A stretch of 60,275 nt of DNA, from assembly GCA_027064095.1 (NCBI GenBank), contig JAMOQI010000004.1, forward strand, positions 1-60,275, in the 5' to 3' direction. Shown here in pieces: positions 25,078-35,100 of the stretch. Positions within the stretch are counted from its first letter, which is position 1; each line of letters opens with the position of its first letter. The translations under genes and the position numbers were made by a program. The notes beneath the pieces were generated by a model, which worked only from the letters and a program-made list of their open reading frames with translations, was not told the DNA's origin and made no database searches. The stretch is from Bacteroidales bacterium. Its GTDB lineage: Bacteria; Bacteroidota; Bacteroidia; Bacteroidales; UBA1556.

Positions 25078-25606
25078 AATTAAGATTTCAAGTATTATTA
25101 GTATTCTATTAATTATTATTAATAATAACTTATTTAGTCAAGATACTAATCCTGAATATAATAAGAATACTGTTTTTATTACAGTCGGTTCATTTGGCAT
25201 ATTAGGAGGTGCTAATTTAAATTACGAAAGGTTTATTTTTAAAACCAACAAATCAATATTGTCTTCATTTTGGTTAAAAGCCGGAGGAGGATACTGGTAT
25301 GAATGGGTCGATAATGGAACACAGTTCTACATTTCTGCTGAAGGTCTAACAGGACATAATAACAGCCATATTGAATATGGTTTAGGAATTACAAGCTTAT
25401 ATGATGCAGAAAGCTATAGAATAAACGTGTCAAATTATGAATCAGGACACGAAAGCAAACGACCAACCAAATGGGGAGAAACTGATATTACTGCTATCGG
25501 AAATTTAGGTTATAGGTATCAAAAGCCTAAAGGTCATTTTATTTTTCGCACTGGAATAATTAGTACCCCAATTGCATTATATATTAGTCTAGGAGTAGTA
25601 TTTTAA
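25067..25606 (+). CDS. hypothetical secreted outer-membrane beta-barrel-like protein
   Basis: This 179-residue protein has a signal peptide (MKNRIKISSIISILLIIINNNLFSQ). The mature part is rich in Gly and aromatic residues in alternating patterns (VFITVGSFGILGGANLNYERF, GGGYWYEWVDNGTQFYISAEG) and ends in a beta strand with a C-terminal Phe (ALYISLGVVF), as outer-membrane barrels do. I do not recognise a family. It overlaps ywbE by 11 bases and is probably translated with it. Confidence 0.6.
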   Translation: MKNRIKISSIISILLIIINNNLFSQDTNPEYNKNTVFITVGSFGILGGANLNYERFIFKTNKSILSSFWLKAGGGYWYEWVDNGTQFYISAEGLTGHNNSHIEYGLGITSLYDAESYRINVSNYESGHESKRPTKWGETDITAIGNLGYRYQKPKGHFIFRTGIISTPIALYISLGVVF

Positions 25607-25695
25607 TTCGATTTTTACCTATTTTACTAACTTCTTATTTATTAGATGATTGTATTTACAATAATTTAATAAGTTAAATCATTATTCTCACGATA

Positions 25696-25752
25696 TCCAA
25701 ATTTATTAGTTTTACTTAATTATCAGGAATATTTATGAATAATTCGGAATAA
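25696..25752 (+). repeat. right-end fragment of the MITE-like family
   Basis: TTATTAGTTTTACTTAATTA then TCAGGAATATTTATGAATAATTCGG matches the right end of the element at 52760-52814 and 59860-59915. It lies in the gap between two convergent genes. Confidence 0.6.
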
Positions 25753-25757
25753 ATAAT

Positions 25758-25789
25758 AAAGCCATCCGCAAAATACTACGAATGGCTTT
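25758..25789. terminator. bidirectional terminator hairpin
   Basis: AAAGCCAT (25758-25765) pairs with ATGGCTTT (25782-25789), with an inner CG pair. It lies between the plus-strand barrel gene and the end of the large minus-strand redox operon, with A-rich and T-containing flanks. It probably ends the Mbs-like operon 35 bases after its last stop codon. Confidence 0.65.
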
Positions 25790-25823
25790 AACATAAATAT
25801 AAAATTATTTTTCAATCTACGTA

Positions 25824-26810
25824 CTACCTCCCTGAGTCAACAAAGTATTTCATAAACTGTGCCCTTTCAAACATCATAGGGTTCTTTTGAAAATCTTGAG
25901 ATAATTTCCCTCTAAATTCATCAATAGAATTATAACCTTTTTTCTCCATCCAAGCACTAAGTTCATCAATAGTATTTGTAATATGATTCTCACCATTAAT
26001 AAAAATTGAAGAAACCATCTGAACAGCATTAGCTCCTACTAATAAATTACTTATTACATCTTTAGCATTATGAATCCCGGTAGAAGCAGCTATATCACAA
26101 TCGACCTTATTATTCAAAATGCCAACCCATCGCAATGTATGACCATTATCAGAAGGCTTAGAATAAACTGTTTGAGAAATAAGTTTTTCATTATCAATAT
26201 CAATTGCAGGATTATAAAATTTATTGAATAATACCAATCCTTTAATCTTAGTTTTTGAAAGCTCAACAATAAAATTCGCCATACCAGAGAAATAAGAACT
26301 TATCTTAAAAGCCACAGGGATATCAACTACAGAAGGTAATTTTTTTGCAATATCCATATAAATCTTTTCAATTTCAGCACCAGTCATATCAGAATTAGCA
26401 GGCATAATGAACATATTAACCTCTAAAGCATCAGCCCCTGCTTCTTCAATCTTCTTAGCGTAATCAATCCAATCGTCAGCAGAAATGCAATTGATACTTC
26501 CTATAATTGGAATATCTACAGCTTTTTTAGCATCAGTAATAAGCTTAAGATAATTATCAATACTATGTTTCTTTAAATAATAGCCAACATAATTCTCAAT
26601 ATGATCATAAGAACCATACATATTATTAGCTCTTTCGGCATTGATATCCATCATTATCTGTTCTTCAAATAAAGATTTAACAACAATAGCACCTGCACCT
26701 TCTTTAGCATGTTGAATAATATGTTCCACTGTATTATTAAGCTCTGAACTTCCAACAATAATTGGATTTTTAAGTTCCAAACCTAAATAAGTTGTTTTAA
26801 GATTTATCAT
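25824..26810 (-). CDS. dihydroorotate dehydrogenase-like flavoprotein
   Basis: This 328-residue FMN-barrel protein is related to class 1 dihydroorotate dehydrogenases and to the C-terminal domain of dihydropyrimidine dehydrogenase (LKTTYLGLELKNPIIVGSSELN, PIIGSINCISADDWIDYAKKIEEAGADALEVNMF, IAASTGIHNAKDVISNLLVGANAVQMVSSI). The substrate-binding NxxCPN loop of PyrD is missing (VNMFIMPANSDMTG), so it is not the pyrimidine enzyme. It lies 53 bases after the ferredoxin-GltD gene and ends the Mbs-like operon. DHOD-like/GltD-like pairs are known as NAD-dependent dihydropyrimidine dehydrogenases, so the two may form one flavin unit; its job here is unknown. Confidence 0.8.
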   Translation of the reverse strand: MINLKTTYLGLELKNPIIVGSSELNNTVEHIIQHAKEGAGAIVVKSLFEEQIMMDINAERANNMYGSYDHIENYVGYYLKKHSIDNYLKLITDAKKAVDIPIIGSINCISADDWIDYAKKIEEAGADALEVNMFIMPANSDMTGAEIEKIYMDIAKKLPSVVDIPVAFKISSYFSGMANFIVELSKTKIKGLVLFNKFYNPAIDIDNEKLISQTVYSKPSDNGHTLRWVGILNNKVDCDIAASTGIHNAKDVISNLLVGANAVQMVSSIFINGENHITNTIDELSAWMEKKGYNSIDEFRGKLSQDFQKNPMMFERAQFMKYFVDSGR

Positions 26811-26863
26811 ATCTTGAATATATTATACTACTATATAAATGTTCTATAAAAATAAAATTACTA

Positions 26864-28666
26864 TTACCTACCTTGATTTAAAAAATCATCAATAGCCATA
26901 GCTGCACGGTGACCATTAGCAATACCATGAATAACATCAGGGCCTTGAATAATATCACCACCCATAAATAACCAAGGAAGCGAAGTTTGGAAATTATCAT
27001 TGGTTTGAACTCTTCCACGAGGGCCAAACTCCAGACCTTTTTTAGTATCTTCTGATAGATAACTTAAGTCCATTCCTTGACCGATAGATTCAATAACCAT
27101 ATCACCTTCAAAAACTCTCTCATCTGACTCGTCAAATTTAGGATTAAAGTTATGATTTTCATCAAATATAGAAAGACATTTCCAAACCCTAAGACCAACA
27201 ACTTTCCCATTCTCTATCATTACCTCCTGAGGTCCATAACCTGGAATAATTGTACAACCTTCTTCACGAGCTTCTACTACTTCTTCTCTATCAGCGGGCA
27301 TAATATCTTCCGACTCTAGAGACGTAGTGATAATATTTACCTCACCATATTTTGCTTTTTGTAAACGAGCCATAGACCGTGTAATATCCATAGCCACATT
27401 ACCACCACCAATAACAACTACTTTTCTTTCTACAGGAACTTCAGCACCGGTTACAATATCTCGAAGCAGGTCAACAGATTGGTAAACATTTTCATGATCT
27501 GAACCCGGGATACGTGTACTACGACCAAGGTGTAATCCTGTACCGGCAAATACAGCATCATTTTCTTCATGCAATTGTTCTAAAGTAATATCCTTACCAA
27601 CAGTAACATTATATTTAATATCTACACCTAGAGAAACTATATAATCAATATCTTTATCAATAGCATCATAAGGCAGACGATATTCCGGAATACCATAACG
27701 CATCATACCACCAGCTTGAGGCAACTTTTCGTACATAGTGATTTTATATCCCAATAAAGAAAGATAATAAGCTGAAGATAAACTAGATGGACCAGTACCG
27801 ATAATAGCAACTTTCTTATTATTATTCTTAATATCTTTTGTATAAAGAATCTCATTATATTTATCTACATCTGCAGGAATCTGATCGGCAATATATCGTT
27901 TTAACCATCGTATAGAAAGAGGGTCTCCATTAACACCAACAGAACATACATCCTCACATTTATGAGTACATATACGACCGCAAATTTCCGGTAATGGGTT
28001 AGTATCATACAAAATACGCATACCTTCTTCCATATCCTCATTTCTAATAGCGGCAATATAATCAGGAATACCCATATGAGCAGGACAAGTAGCAGTACAA
28101 ATACCACAAGCTACACAACGGTCAGCCTCCTCTTCGGCTTGTTTCTTAGAATAACCTTTTACGAATTCAACAAATGATTCTACACGCTCTTCGGCATGAA
28201 GCTCTTCCATTGGAACTCTAGTTTGTCCATAGAAATGATAATTAGGAACAGGTTTTTTCCATCCTTCTTCTTTCGTATCCCATGATTTCTTATCAACACC
28301 AGGGGTAAAGATAAAAGCATCAGGGTCGGTATCTACCCATGTATATTCATTGGTTAGATTCAAAGAATTAGTTGTACAAATATCAACGCAAAGAGCACAC
28401 CAACAACATCTGCCATAATCGATACGTGGACGCAATCCACTATCACCACTTTTTGTTTCTATACCTTCAACGGGGACTAGGTCTATAGCTTGATTTTCGC
28501 AAATAGCTTCACAAGTACCACAACCGATGCACACGTCTATATCGTTTTTATGAAAACCTCTGTATCGAGGAGCAGCCTCTCTACCAATAGGATTTTTTAT
28601 TGTTACTGGGTCTTTTACAACCTTACTCCATGTAGTAAATGGAGTGAAAACATCTTTAATATTCAT
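26864..28666 (-). CDS. 8Fe-ferredoxin / GltD-like NAD(P)H oxidoreductase fusion
   Basis: This 600-residue protein joins two modules. Residues 40-100 are an MbhN/NuoI-like ferredoxin with two cluster motifs (Cys46/49/52/56 and Cys87/90/93/97). From about residue 180 it is a GltD/NfnL-like flavoprotein: CVACGICTATCPAHMGIPDYI (third cluster), CGRICTHKCEDVC (further Cys), a first Rossmann motif IIGTGPSSLSSAYYL for FAD, a second VVIGGGNVAMDIT for NAD(P)H, and the final GGDIIQGPDVIHG. It occupies the position of the MbhN gene, after the NuoD-like gene. It should connect NAD(P)H through Fe-S clusters to the membrane arm; this is inference. Confidence 0.85.
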   Translation of the reverse strand: MNIKDVFTPFTTWSKVVKDPVTIKNPIGREAAPRYRGFHKNDIDVCIGCGTCEAICENQAIDLVPVEGIETKSGDSGLRPRIDYGRCCWCALCVDICTTNSLNLTNEYTWVDTDPDAFIFTPGVDKKSWDTKEEGWKKPVPNYHFYGQTRVPMEELHAEERVESFVEFVKGYSKKQAEEEADRCVACGICTATCPAHMGIPDYIAAIRNEDMEEGMRILYDTNPLPEICGRICTHKCEDVCSVGVNGDPLSIRWLKRYIADQIPADVDKYNEILYTKDIKNNNKKVAIIGTGPSSLSSAYYLSLLGYKITMYEKLPQAGGMMRYGIPEYRLPYDAIDKDIDYIVSLGVDIKYNVTVGKDITLEQLHEENDAVFAGTGLHLGRSTRIPGSDHENVYQSVDLLRDIVTGAEVPVERKVVVIGGGNVAMDITRSMARLQKAKYGEVNIITTSLESEDIMPADREEVVEAREEGCTIIPGYGPQEVMIENGKVVGLRVWKCLSIFDENHNFNPKFDESDERVFEGDMVIESIGQGMDLSYLSEDTKKGLEFGPRGRVQTNDNFQTSLPWLFMGGDIIQGPDVIHGIANGHRAAMAIDDFLNQGR

Positions 28667-28693
28667 ATCTTCTGAATTACTATTTGATATTTA

Positions 28694-29887
28694 TTATCGT
28701 TCTATTTCAGGTGGACAAGTCTGTAAGGAAACCATAGTAGCATGTACATCAGCTATATTCGTTCCTATAAGCATCTTTTCGAGAAGAGCGATAGCATGAG
28801 TATAACTAGGTCCTCTAAGATTAACACGGCGAGGCTTATCGCTACCATCAGTAACATAATACATTCCATACTCACCTCTACCACTTTCCAATTTATTATA
28901 AGTTTCTCCTTTAGGAATTCTCCAATGAAGAACATTAGGCATTTTAGCTCTGATATCTCCTTTCTCCGGCATTTTAGCCATAATCTGACGAATTAGGTCA
29001 ACGGTTTGTATCAACTCTTGCCAACGCACCCAAGAACGAGCATAAATATCGCCTTCTGTAGCAGTAGGTGGATCGAAATCCAATTGTTCGTACATTAGAT
29101 AAGGATTATCTTTTCTAACATCTCTTTTTACACCACAAGCACGAGCGTTAGTACCAACTATACCGTATAAATCAACCCATTCCTTAGGAATAACACCGAT
29201 ACCAACAGAACGTTTTTTAAAAATAGCATTATCAAACATCAACTGACGTATTCTTATAATAAAGTTATCAATCTCCTTTAGATTCTCTTCCATACGCTTT
29301 TTAAAACCATCAGGAAGCAAACCTCTTACGCCACCGGGAATGATATACATATGATACACACGTGCTCCAGTTAATTCTTCAAATCTATCAAGAATTAAAT
29401 CTCTTAAATAAACTCCCCATTGTACACCAATACCAAGAGAGAAAGTACCAGCTTGACCCGGAACTCCACGAAGTAGTCCTTGAAGTCGAGCCATCTCTAA
29501 TGAGAGCATTCTCAACCATTGAGCCATTTCGGGAATATCTTTATCATAACCTGATAGTACTTCTGTACTTCTGGCAATAAGATATTCATTAGTATCAGGT
29601 TCAGCCACACACATACGAATAGAAGTGGGAAAACCTTGTACATAAAGTCTTCTTTCAATAAGTTTTTCGAAACCACGATGAAGGTAACCTACATGGGTTT
29701 TTGCTTCCACAATTTCATCACCTGCTAAGGTTAATTCTACCGCCATATTACCTGTTACGCCAGGGTGATTTGGTCCTAACCAAAGCTTTACATATTTTTG
29801 CGATCTCAAGTCAACGTCTAAAGTACCATCAGCTTTCTTCGCAGGATATTTACTCCTATCTGGTTTAAAATCAAATATCTTACTCAT
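28694..29887 (-). CDS. NuoD/MbhL-like large subunit lacking the NiFe site
   Basis: This 397-residue catalytic-subunit homologue of group 4 NiFe hydrogenases and complex I 49-kDa subunits has GPNHPGVTGNMAVELTLAGDEI near the N-terminus and HVGYLHRGFEKL as in NuoD. In hydrogenases NiFe is bound by RxCxxC and a C-terminal DPCxxC. Here those places read RMCVAE (Cys93, Glu96) and TCPPEIER at the very end (Cys391, Glu394), so each CxxC has become CxxE. NiFe binding is therefore lost. It starts 8 bases inside the NuoC-like gene. It most likely forms the interface next to the NuoB-like cluster. Confidence 0.88.
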   Translation of the reverse strand: MSKIFDFKPDRSKYPAKKADGTLDVDLRSQKYVKLWLGPNHPGVTGNMAVELTLAGDEIVEAKTHVGYLHRGFEKLIERRLYVQGFPTSIRMCVAEPDTNEYLIARSTEVLSGYDKDIPEMAQWLRMLSLEMARLQGLLRGVPGQAGTFSLGIGVQWGVYLRDLILDRFEELTGARVYHMYIIPGGVRGLLPDGFKKRMEENLKEIDNFIIRIRQLMFDNAIFKKRSVGIGVIPKEWVDLYGIVGTNARACGVKRDVRKDNPYLMYEQLDFDPPTATEGDIYARSWVRWQELIQTVDLIRQIMAKMPEKGDIRAKMPNVLHWRIPKGETYNKLESGRGEYGMYYVTDGSDKPRRVNLRGPSYTHAIALLEKMLIGTNIADVHATMVSLQTCPPEIER

Positions 29888-30440
29888 CGTCTTTATTCTT
29901 TTTAGCGGTTACAGGTTGATTTGGATATAACTTCTGGCGCATATAAGTAGCCGGATCATTTGTAGAACGGCCAGTACGTGGGAAGTACGTCTCTTCAGCA
30001 TATTTATTAGTATCAAAATCGCGAAGCATATGAGGTTTATCAGTCCAGCCTTCTAGAACAAAATTTTCTTCTATTCTAGGGCTACCGGGGAAATCTATTC
30101 CAAAAGCCTCTCTCAACTCTCGTTGATATGTCCATATTTGTTTCCATAGATGATGTGCAGATTGCATACTTGGATTTTCTCTATCAATAAAAACCTTTAT
30201 ACCAATTACACATTTCTTCTCGGGATTATTAAGAAGATAAAGCAACTGTAGTTTATTATCTTCAATCCAATCTACACAACTCATAAGCACAAAATGCGAA
30301 AAACCTTCATAATCGCGCATATAAGTAACCATATCAATAGCCAATTTCTTCTCTACAACCACATAAGCCTGAAGGTCATCCTTTATACTTACATCTTGTA
30401 AATCATATTTTGGCGTTATTCTATCTAATATTTCTTTCAT
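29880..30440 (-). CDS. NuoC/MbhK-like 30-kDa subunit
   Basis: This 186-residue soluble subunit has the NuoC signature YQRELREAFGIDFPGSPRIEENFVLEGW. The N-terminus is the alpha/beta NuoC fold and the C-terminal tail is charged (TAKKNKDDE). It connects the NuoB- and NuoD-like subunits in the peripheral arm of complex I-type enzymes. As in the archaeal Mbh/Mbx gene order, it lies between the NuoB-like and NuoD-like genes. No cofactor is expected. Confidence 0.87.
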   Translation of the reverse strand: MKEILDRITPKYDLQDVSIKDDLQAYVVVEKKLAIDMVTYMRDYEGFSHFVLMSCVDWIEDNKLQLLYLLNNPEKKCVIGIKVFIDRENPSMQSAHHLWKQIWTYQRELREAFGIDFPGSPRIEENFVLEGWTDKPHMLRDFDTNKYAEETYFPRTGRSTNDPATYMRQKLYPNQPVTAKKNKDDE

Positions 30441-30462
30441 ATCGAATCAATTTTAAAATAAA

Positions 30463-31191
30463 CTACCAGTTATAATCAGGCATATTCCAATCTTTAATAA
30501 TTTTCTTTTGATTGGCTTTATATTCATCAAAGTTTCTGGCATACTCATTAGCTTTTTCACCTTTTCCCTCTTTTATAAGCTCTTTAAGCTTCATAAAACC
30601 AGCCAACAAAGCTTCAGGGCGTGGCATACATCCGGCAATATAAACATCTACAGGCAGATATTTATCTAATCGGTTAATAGTACTGTAACTATCGTAATAC
30701 ATTCCACCATTAATAGTACAGCTACCCAAAGCTAATACATATTTGGGTGAAGGCATTTGTTCGTATGAGCGAATAACCCTTTTTAAAGTTTTCACTGATA
30801 AATAACCAGATATAATAAATGCATTTGACTGGCGAGGAGTAGGCCGCATTTGAATACCAAAACGAAAAGCATCAAAACGAGGGGTCATTAGAGGAGGTAT
30901 TTCTATAGATCCACAACCTGTTCCGAACCCCAAAACCCAAATACTCTCAGAACGTGCCCAGTTAAGGAATTTCTCAACAACACCATTACTAGGTTTCTCT
31001 TCTGTAGGTTTTTTACCACTAAAATAATCGTAGATAGGATTTACTTTAATAATAGACCCATCAGGAGCAATTACTTCTCTTTCTTCATCTTCAGGATGAA
31101 CGAAAGTCTTCTCAGAATTCTTGGAACCAGCATTCTCTGCTGATTTTTCAAGCATTTCCTTTACTTTATCGTTAATATCTAATTCAGACAT
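30463..31191 (-). CDS. NuoB/MbhJ-like Fe-S subunit with only three cysteines
   Basis: This 242-residue homologue of the PSST/NuoB subunit carries the cluster nearest the active site. NuoB normally has CC...C...C and MbhJ CxxC...C...C. This protein contains exactly three cysteines: Cys93 (GFGTGCGSIEIPP), Cys158 (LALGSCTI) and Cys188 (AGCMPRPEALL). That predicts a [4Fe-4S] cluster with one open iron site, as proposed for the archaeal sulfane reductase MBS. About 70 N-terminal residues are an unusual charged extension (MSELDINDKVKEMLEKSAEN...). It lies between the NuoH-like and NuoC-like genes. Confidence 0.88.
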   Translation of the reverse strand: MSELDINDKVKEMLEKSAENAGSKNSEKTFVHPEDEEREVIAPDGSIIKVNPIYDYFSGKKPTEEKPSNGVVEKFLNWARSESIWVLGFGTGCGSIEIPPLMTPRFDAFRFGIQMRPTPRQSNAFIISGYLSVKTLKRVIRSYEQMPSPKYVLALGSCTINGGMYYDSYSTINRLDKYLPVDVYIAGCMPRPEALLAGFMKLKELIKEGKGEKANEYARNFDEYKANQKKIIKDWNMPDYNW

Positions 31192-31203
31192 AATGCTAAC
31201 AAA

Positions 31204-32112
31204 TTAAAAACTATAAATTAAAATTGCCAATATACCAAGGGCCATTGGAACTTTGAAAAACCAAACTACTGACTGTTCGATTTTAAATCGTGGGAATACA
31301 ACGCCAACGAAAACAGAATAGAAGTTTATTAAGAATGTTTTTATGATAAACTCTACCCAATTGGTAGCACCACCAAACAAAAGATTCATAAATAAGGCAG
31401 CTTCCATAACGTGTAAAACAACACCACTTGACATAAGAACACCAAGATAAGTACCATGATATTCTGTTGGCGGACCAATAGGAATTTCGTTAGGTGCTTT
31501 AACTAAATTAAATGGAGAATGTCCCATAGCACCAAGTGCTGCCAATAATAAAGTAACGCCAGCAATAGGGTTTGTAAATATTGTCCAATTGGCAATCCCC
31601 CCTTGTTGGGCTGCTACAATATCAGTAAATGATAAAGTATGATATTGAATTGCCAAAGAAATAATTCCTAAAGTCATAGGAATCTCTATAGCAGCATGTT
31701 GTGCTAATCCTCTAGCAATACCTATTGCAGAGTGTGGGTGTCCACCTTCTCCAGCACCGATTGCCATTCCAAGCATTCCAAAAAGTTGGAAATACAGAAT
31801 TAAAACAATATCACCTTCAAATGAAAAATTTGACCACATATCACTACCAAAAAGTGCAGGCATAAAAAGGAACATCCCAACAGCACCAGTGAATCTAAAT
31901 ACTGGTCCTAAATAGAACATAAATCCATGAGACAAAGTTGTTCTTACACCAATATTCTTAAGCAAGTCTATCCATGGTTGGTAAAAAGGAATACCATGTC
32001 TTCCTGCCACTCGAGCAACAATCTTTCTTAAAGTTGCGCTCATCAACAATCCCCAGTTTAATACAAGGAAAAAACCAAGAAGTGTATAAGCTAATTTTAC
32101 GTATATATTCAT
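31204..32112 (-). CDS. NuoH/MbhM-like membrane subunit
   Basis: This 302-residue protein has about eight hydrophobic helices. Signature segments are GRHGIPFYQPWIDLLKN, GAGEGGHPHSAIGIARGLAQHAAIEIPMTLGI and SPFNLVKAPNEIPIGPPTEYHG, whose acidic residues form the coupling (E-channel) in complex I and Mbh. It anchors the peripheral arm to the antiporter modules. It lies 3 bases after the fused antiporter gene, in the H'-M-J-K-L order of Mbx/Mbs operons. Confidence 0.9.
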   Translation of the reverse strand: MNIYVKLAYTLLGFFLVLNWGLLMSATLRKIVARVAGRHGIPFYQPWIDLLKNIGVRTTLSHGFMFYLGPVFRFTGAVGMFLFMPALFGSDMWSNFSFEGDIVLILYFQLFGMLGMAIGAGEGGHPHSAIGIARGLAQHAAIEIPMTLGIISLAIQYHTLSFTDIVAAQQGGIANWTIFTNPIAGVTLLLAALGAMGHSPFNLVKAPNEIPIGPPTEYHGTYLGVLMSSGVVLHVMEAALFMNLLFGGATNWVEFIIKTFLINFYSVFVGVVFPRFKIEQSVVWFFKVPMALGILAILIYSF

Positions 32113-32115
32113 AAT

Positions 32116-35100
32116 TTAAATACTTGATCCTATGGTTATAAAGAATAAAACAATTATATATAAAACTATATGAAGCATATAAGCTTGTCCATTACCGCTA
32201 TAAATACGTCTTGTGAACCCGGCAGCTTCATGTACTAATTCGGTCATCCAATTCCAAAACCGCTCAGCCAAAGGAACAGTTAATGGCCATACAGCTTTAT
32301 AAAAACCTGCGTACATATTGTATGCGACGTGAGTTGTATCCGGTCTATCAGGACGTTCTCCTGAATAAACGATATCAAATTGCTTAATTTTATGTGCTTT
32401 GCGTGTTGATAATTTCAAAATCAGAAATACAATTAAGAAAACACTGCCAATAGTCATCATTACTCCACTTCCGGTCCAATGTCCAATAGCAGTATATGCA
32501 TAAGCACCATCCCATCTAATAGAATTTTGTGGCATATAATTGGCAATCATATCTCCTAAAGGTTGTAAAACCCATTGAGGTCTGGCAGAAAAAACCATCA
32601 ATCCTGCTAATAAAGTATAAATAGGTATTAGAAACCAAATGGATATTTCCTTAACATTTCTGTGATTATCCTTTAATTGACCAAGGAATATTGTTTGAAT
32701 AAGCCTGAATAAATATAGGAATGCAACACCCCCGGAAAGGAATACTATCACTCCTTGGAAATACCAGCCCTTCTCTATTACAGCATTATAGAACAACCAT
32801 TTACCTGTAAACCCAGACAATGGAGGAACACCTGATAATGAAGTAATACCTATTAGTACTGCTACAAAAGCTAAAGGCATTCTTTTAATTAAACCTCCCA
32901 TCTCATACATATTATGAGTACCAACTCTCAATACCACAGCACCAATTGTTAAGAAAAGCACAGCCTTATACATAAAGTGATTAATTACATAGGTAAAACC
33001 TGTTAACCAACCTAATTGTGTCATAATGGCAAAAGCAAAAACGATATATCCAAGTTGCCCAATTGAGGAATAGGCTAATAATCGTTTAGCATCCTCTTGG
33101 AATACAGCACTAATATTGCCAAATAAAACGGTTAAAGCTCCAACCCAACCGAGAATATATGTTAATGAACTTAGGTCATATTGCGATTTACTCATTCCGA
33201 TAAGAGCAAGAATTACTCCATATACTCCGGCTTTAAGCAAAATTGCTGACACCATAGGCGAAACATCACTTTCTGCTTCACCATGAGCTCCTGGCAACCA
33301 AATATGAATTCCTACAGAAGCAGTCTTAGTTAAGAAACCAAATAGTAATAAACCATAAGCCCATTGTGGGAAATATTGAATATTATTAAATATTGATAGT
33401 GAGGTAGTAAGCTGACCTATATTTGCAATACTAATACCGGCAAGAATAGCATAAGCACCAGCAACACTAAATAGCATATAGCTTAATGCATGAGGCATAG
33501 AGCGTTTTCCTCTAATAATTAAGAAATAAGAACCTGCAGTCATTAATTCCCAACCAAAGAAGAATTGCAATGTTGTATTTGCTTCAATAAGTCCTGTTAA
33601 TCCAGCATACATTAATATAGCAACAGGATAAAAACCAGAGCGTTTTCCTTTATAAGCATATCCGGCAATTAAAGTAAGAATACCACCAATCATAAAAATT
33701 ACTTCAAAAAGCAATTTCAAATCACTTAGAGAAGGATATATAAAGTAAAAATATATTCCCATTCCAATAATAGCAATAGTATTCTTTATAAAAACTGGCA
33801 AGAAATCTAAAGCGAATAGTATAAGAACAAAAAATAGAGGAATAAAATTAATCATTCTACCAAGTTCCGTATGTTGTGCTGTAAGATATCCGATAATATA
33901 TAATAGAGCTGTTAATAAAATAATAGGTGTAATCTTATGCCAACGAACGTTAAAAGAAAAATTATAATTATCATCAGCTTTAACAGCATAACCAAACCAA
34001 CGGAAATAATAAATTGCCTCTAGAAAAGATCCTGTAAGAATAACAGCTATCCAGACGAAACCACCATTTGCTGCTAAATCCATCACAAATGTCCATTTAG
34101 CAAAGAATGATGGGAAAGGAGGAAAACCAATTAGAGCAAAAACGAATGTACCCATCAAGAAAAGGAAGAAAGGTTTTCTACGAATTATAGCCCATTCTTT
34201 AAGAGTTTTAGCTTTTACAATACCTACTAACCAGAAGAATCCGGTTTTAGCAAGGAGATTAGTAAGTAAAATTCCAAAAACAACATAGTTTAGGTTATCT
34301 CCGAGATAAGTTCTCAAACCAAGAATCAACATTAAGAGTCCTAACTGTCCAATTGAAGAGTAGGCAAGAAGACGTCGGGCAAATTTCTGTTTTACACCAA
34401 GCAAATTAGCACCAATGAAAGTAACAGCACCAATAACAGCAATATAATGATCCCAGCTATTACCGGCAATATCTAATAGTTTGTAAAGCATAAAATAGGA
34501 AGCAGTAGCAGTAGCAGCAGAAACAACAGCTGAGAATCCCTGATGTGAGCCTTCATAAACGTCCAAGCCCCATCCATTAGCAGGGAAAGGCTTCATTTCG
34601 AGTATTGCTGCTATCAAAATAAGGAATACGGCTATCAATCCACCTGTTGTGGTAGTTAAATCTGACTTTACCAAATCATCAATATTTAAACTTCCTGTAT
34701 AGAAATAAGCGAAGATGGTTCCTATTAATAGTATACTAGAGATGATACTAGTAGCAATAATATATTTAAATCCAGCACCAACAGCCCTATTTCCTTTTTC
34801 AATAAGAATAAGTCCTGCAGTAGCAATTGAGGATATTTCAAGGAAAACAAAAAGGTTAAACAAATCTCGAGTCATTATCACCACATTAAGTGACATTATA
34901 AAAACAAGATAAACAACAAACGCATTTCTACCTTTTCTTCCAAAGTTAAAGAACAAATATATTCCCCCAAGAAGACCAATAACGTTAATGAGGGTTGACA
35001 TAAATGCCTCTTGAGGCCCCATTAATAGATTAATAGAAATTGGCGGTTTATAACCGGCAGTAAAAACATAAGTAGAAACTTGATCTCCAAAGTAAAAAGC

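Noticed and set aside
25824-26810. PyrD, dihydroorotate dehydrogenase of pyrimidine synthesis
   Set aside because: The substrate-binding NxxCPN loop is missing and the gene is in a redox operon, not a pyr cluster.
28694-31191. Group 4 NiFe hydrogenase
   Set aside because: The large subunit lacks both CxxC pairs needed for NiFe, and no hyp maturation genes or maturation-cleavage tail are present.
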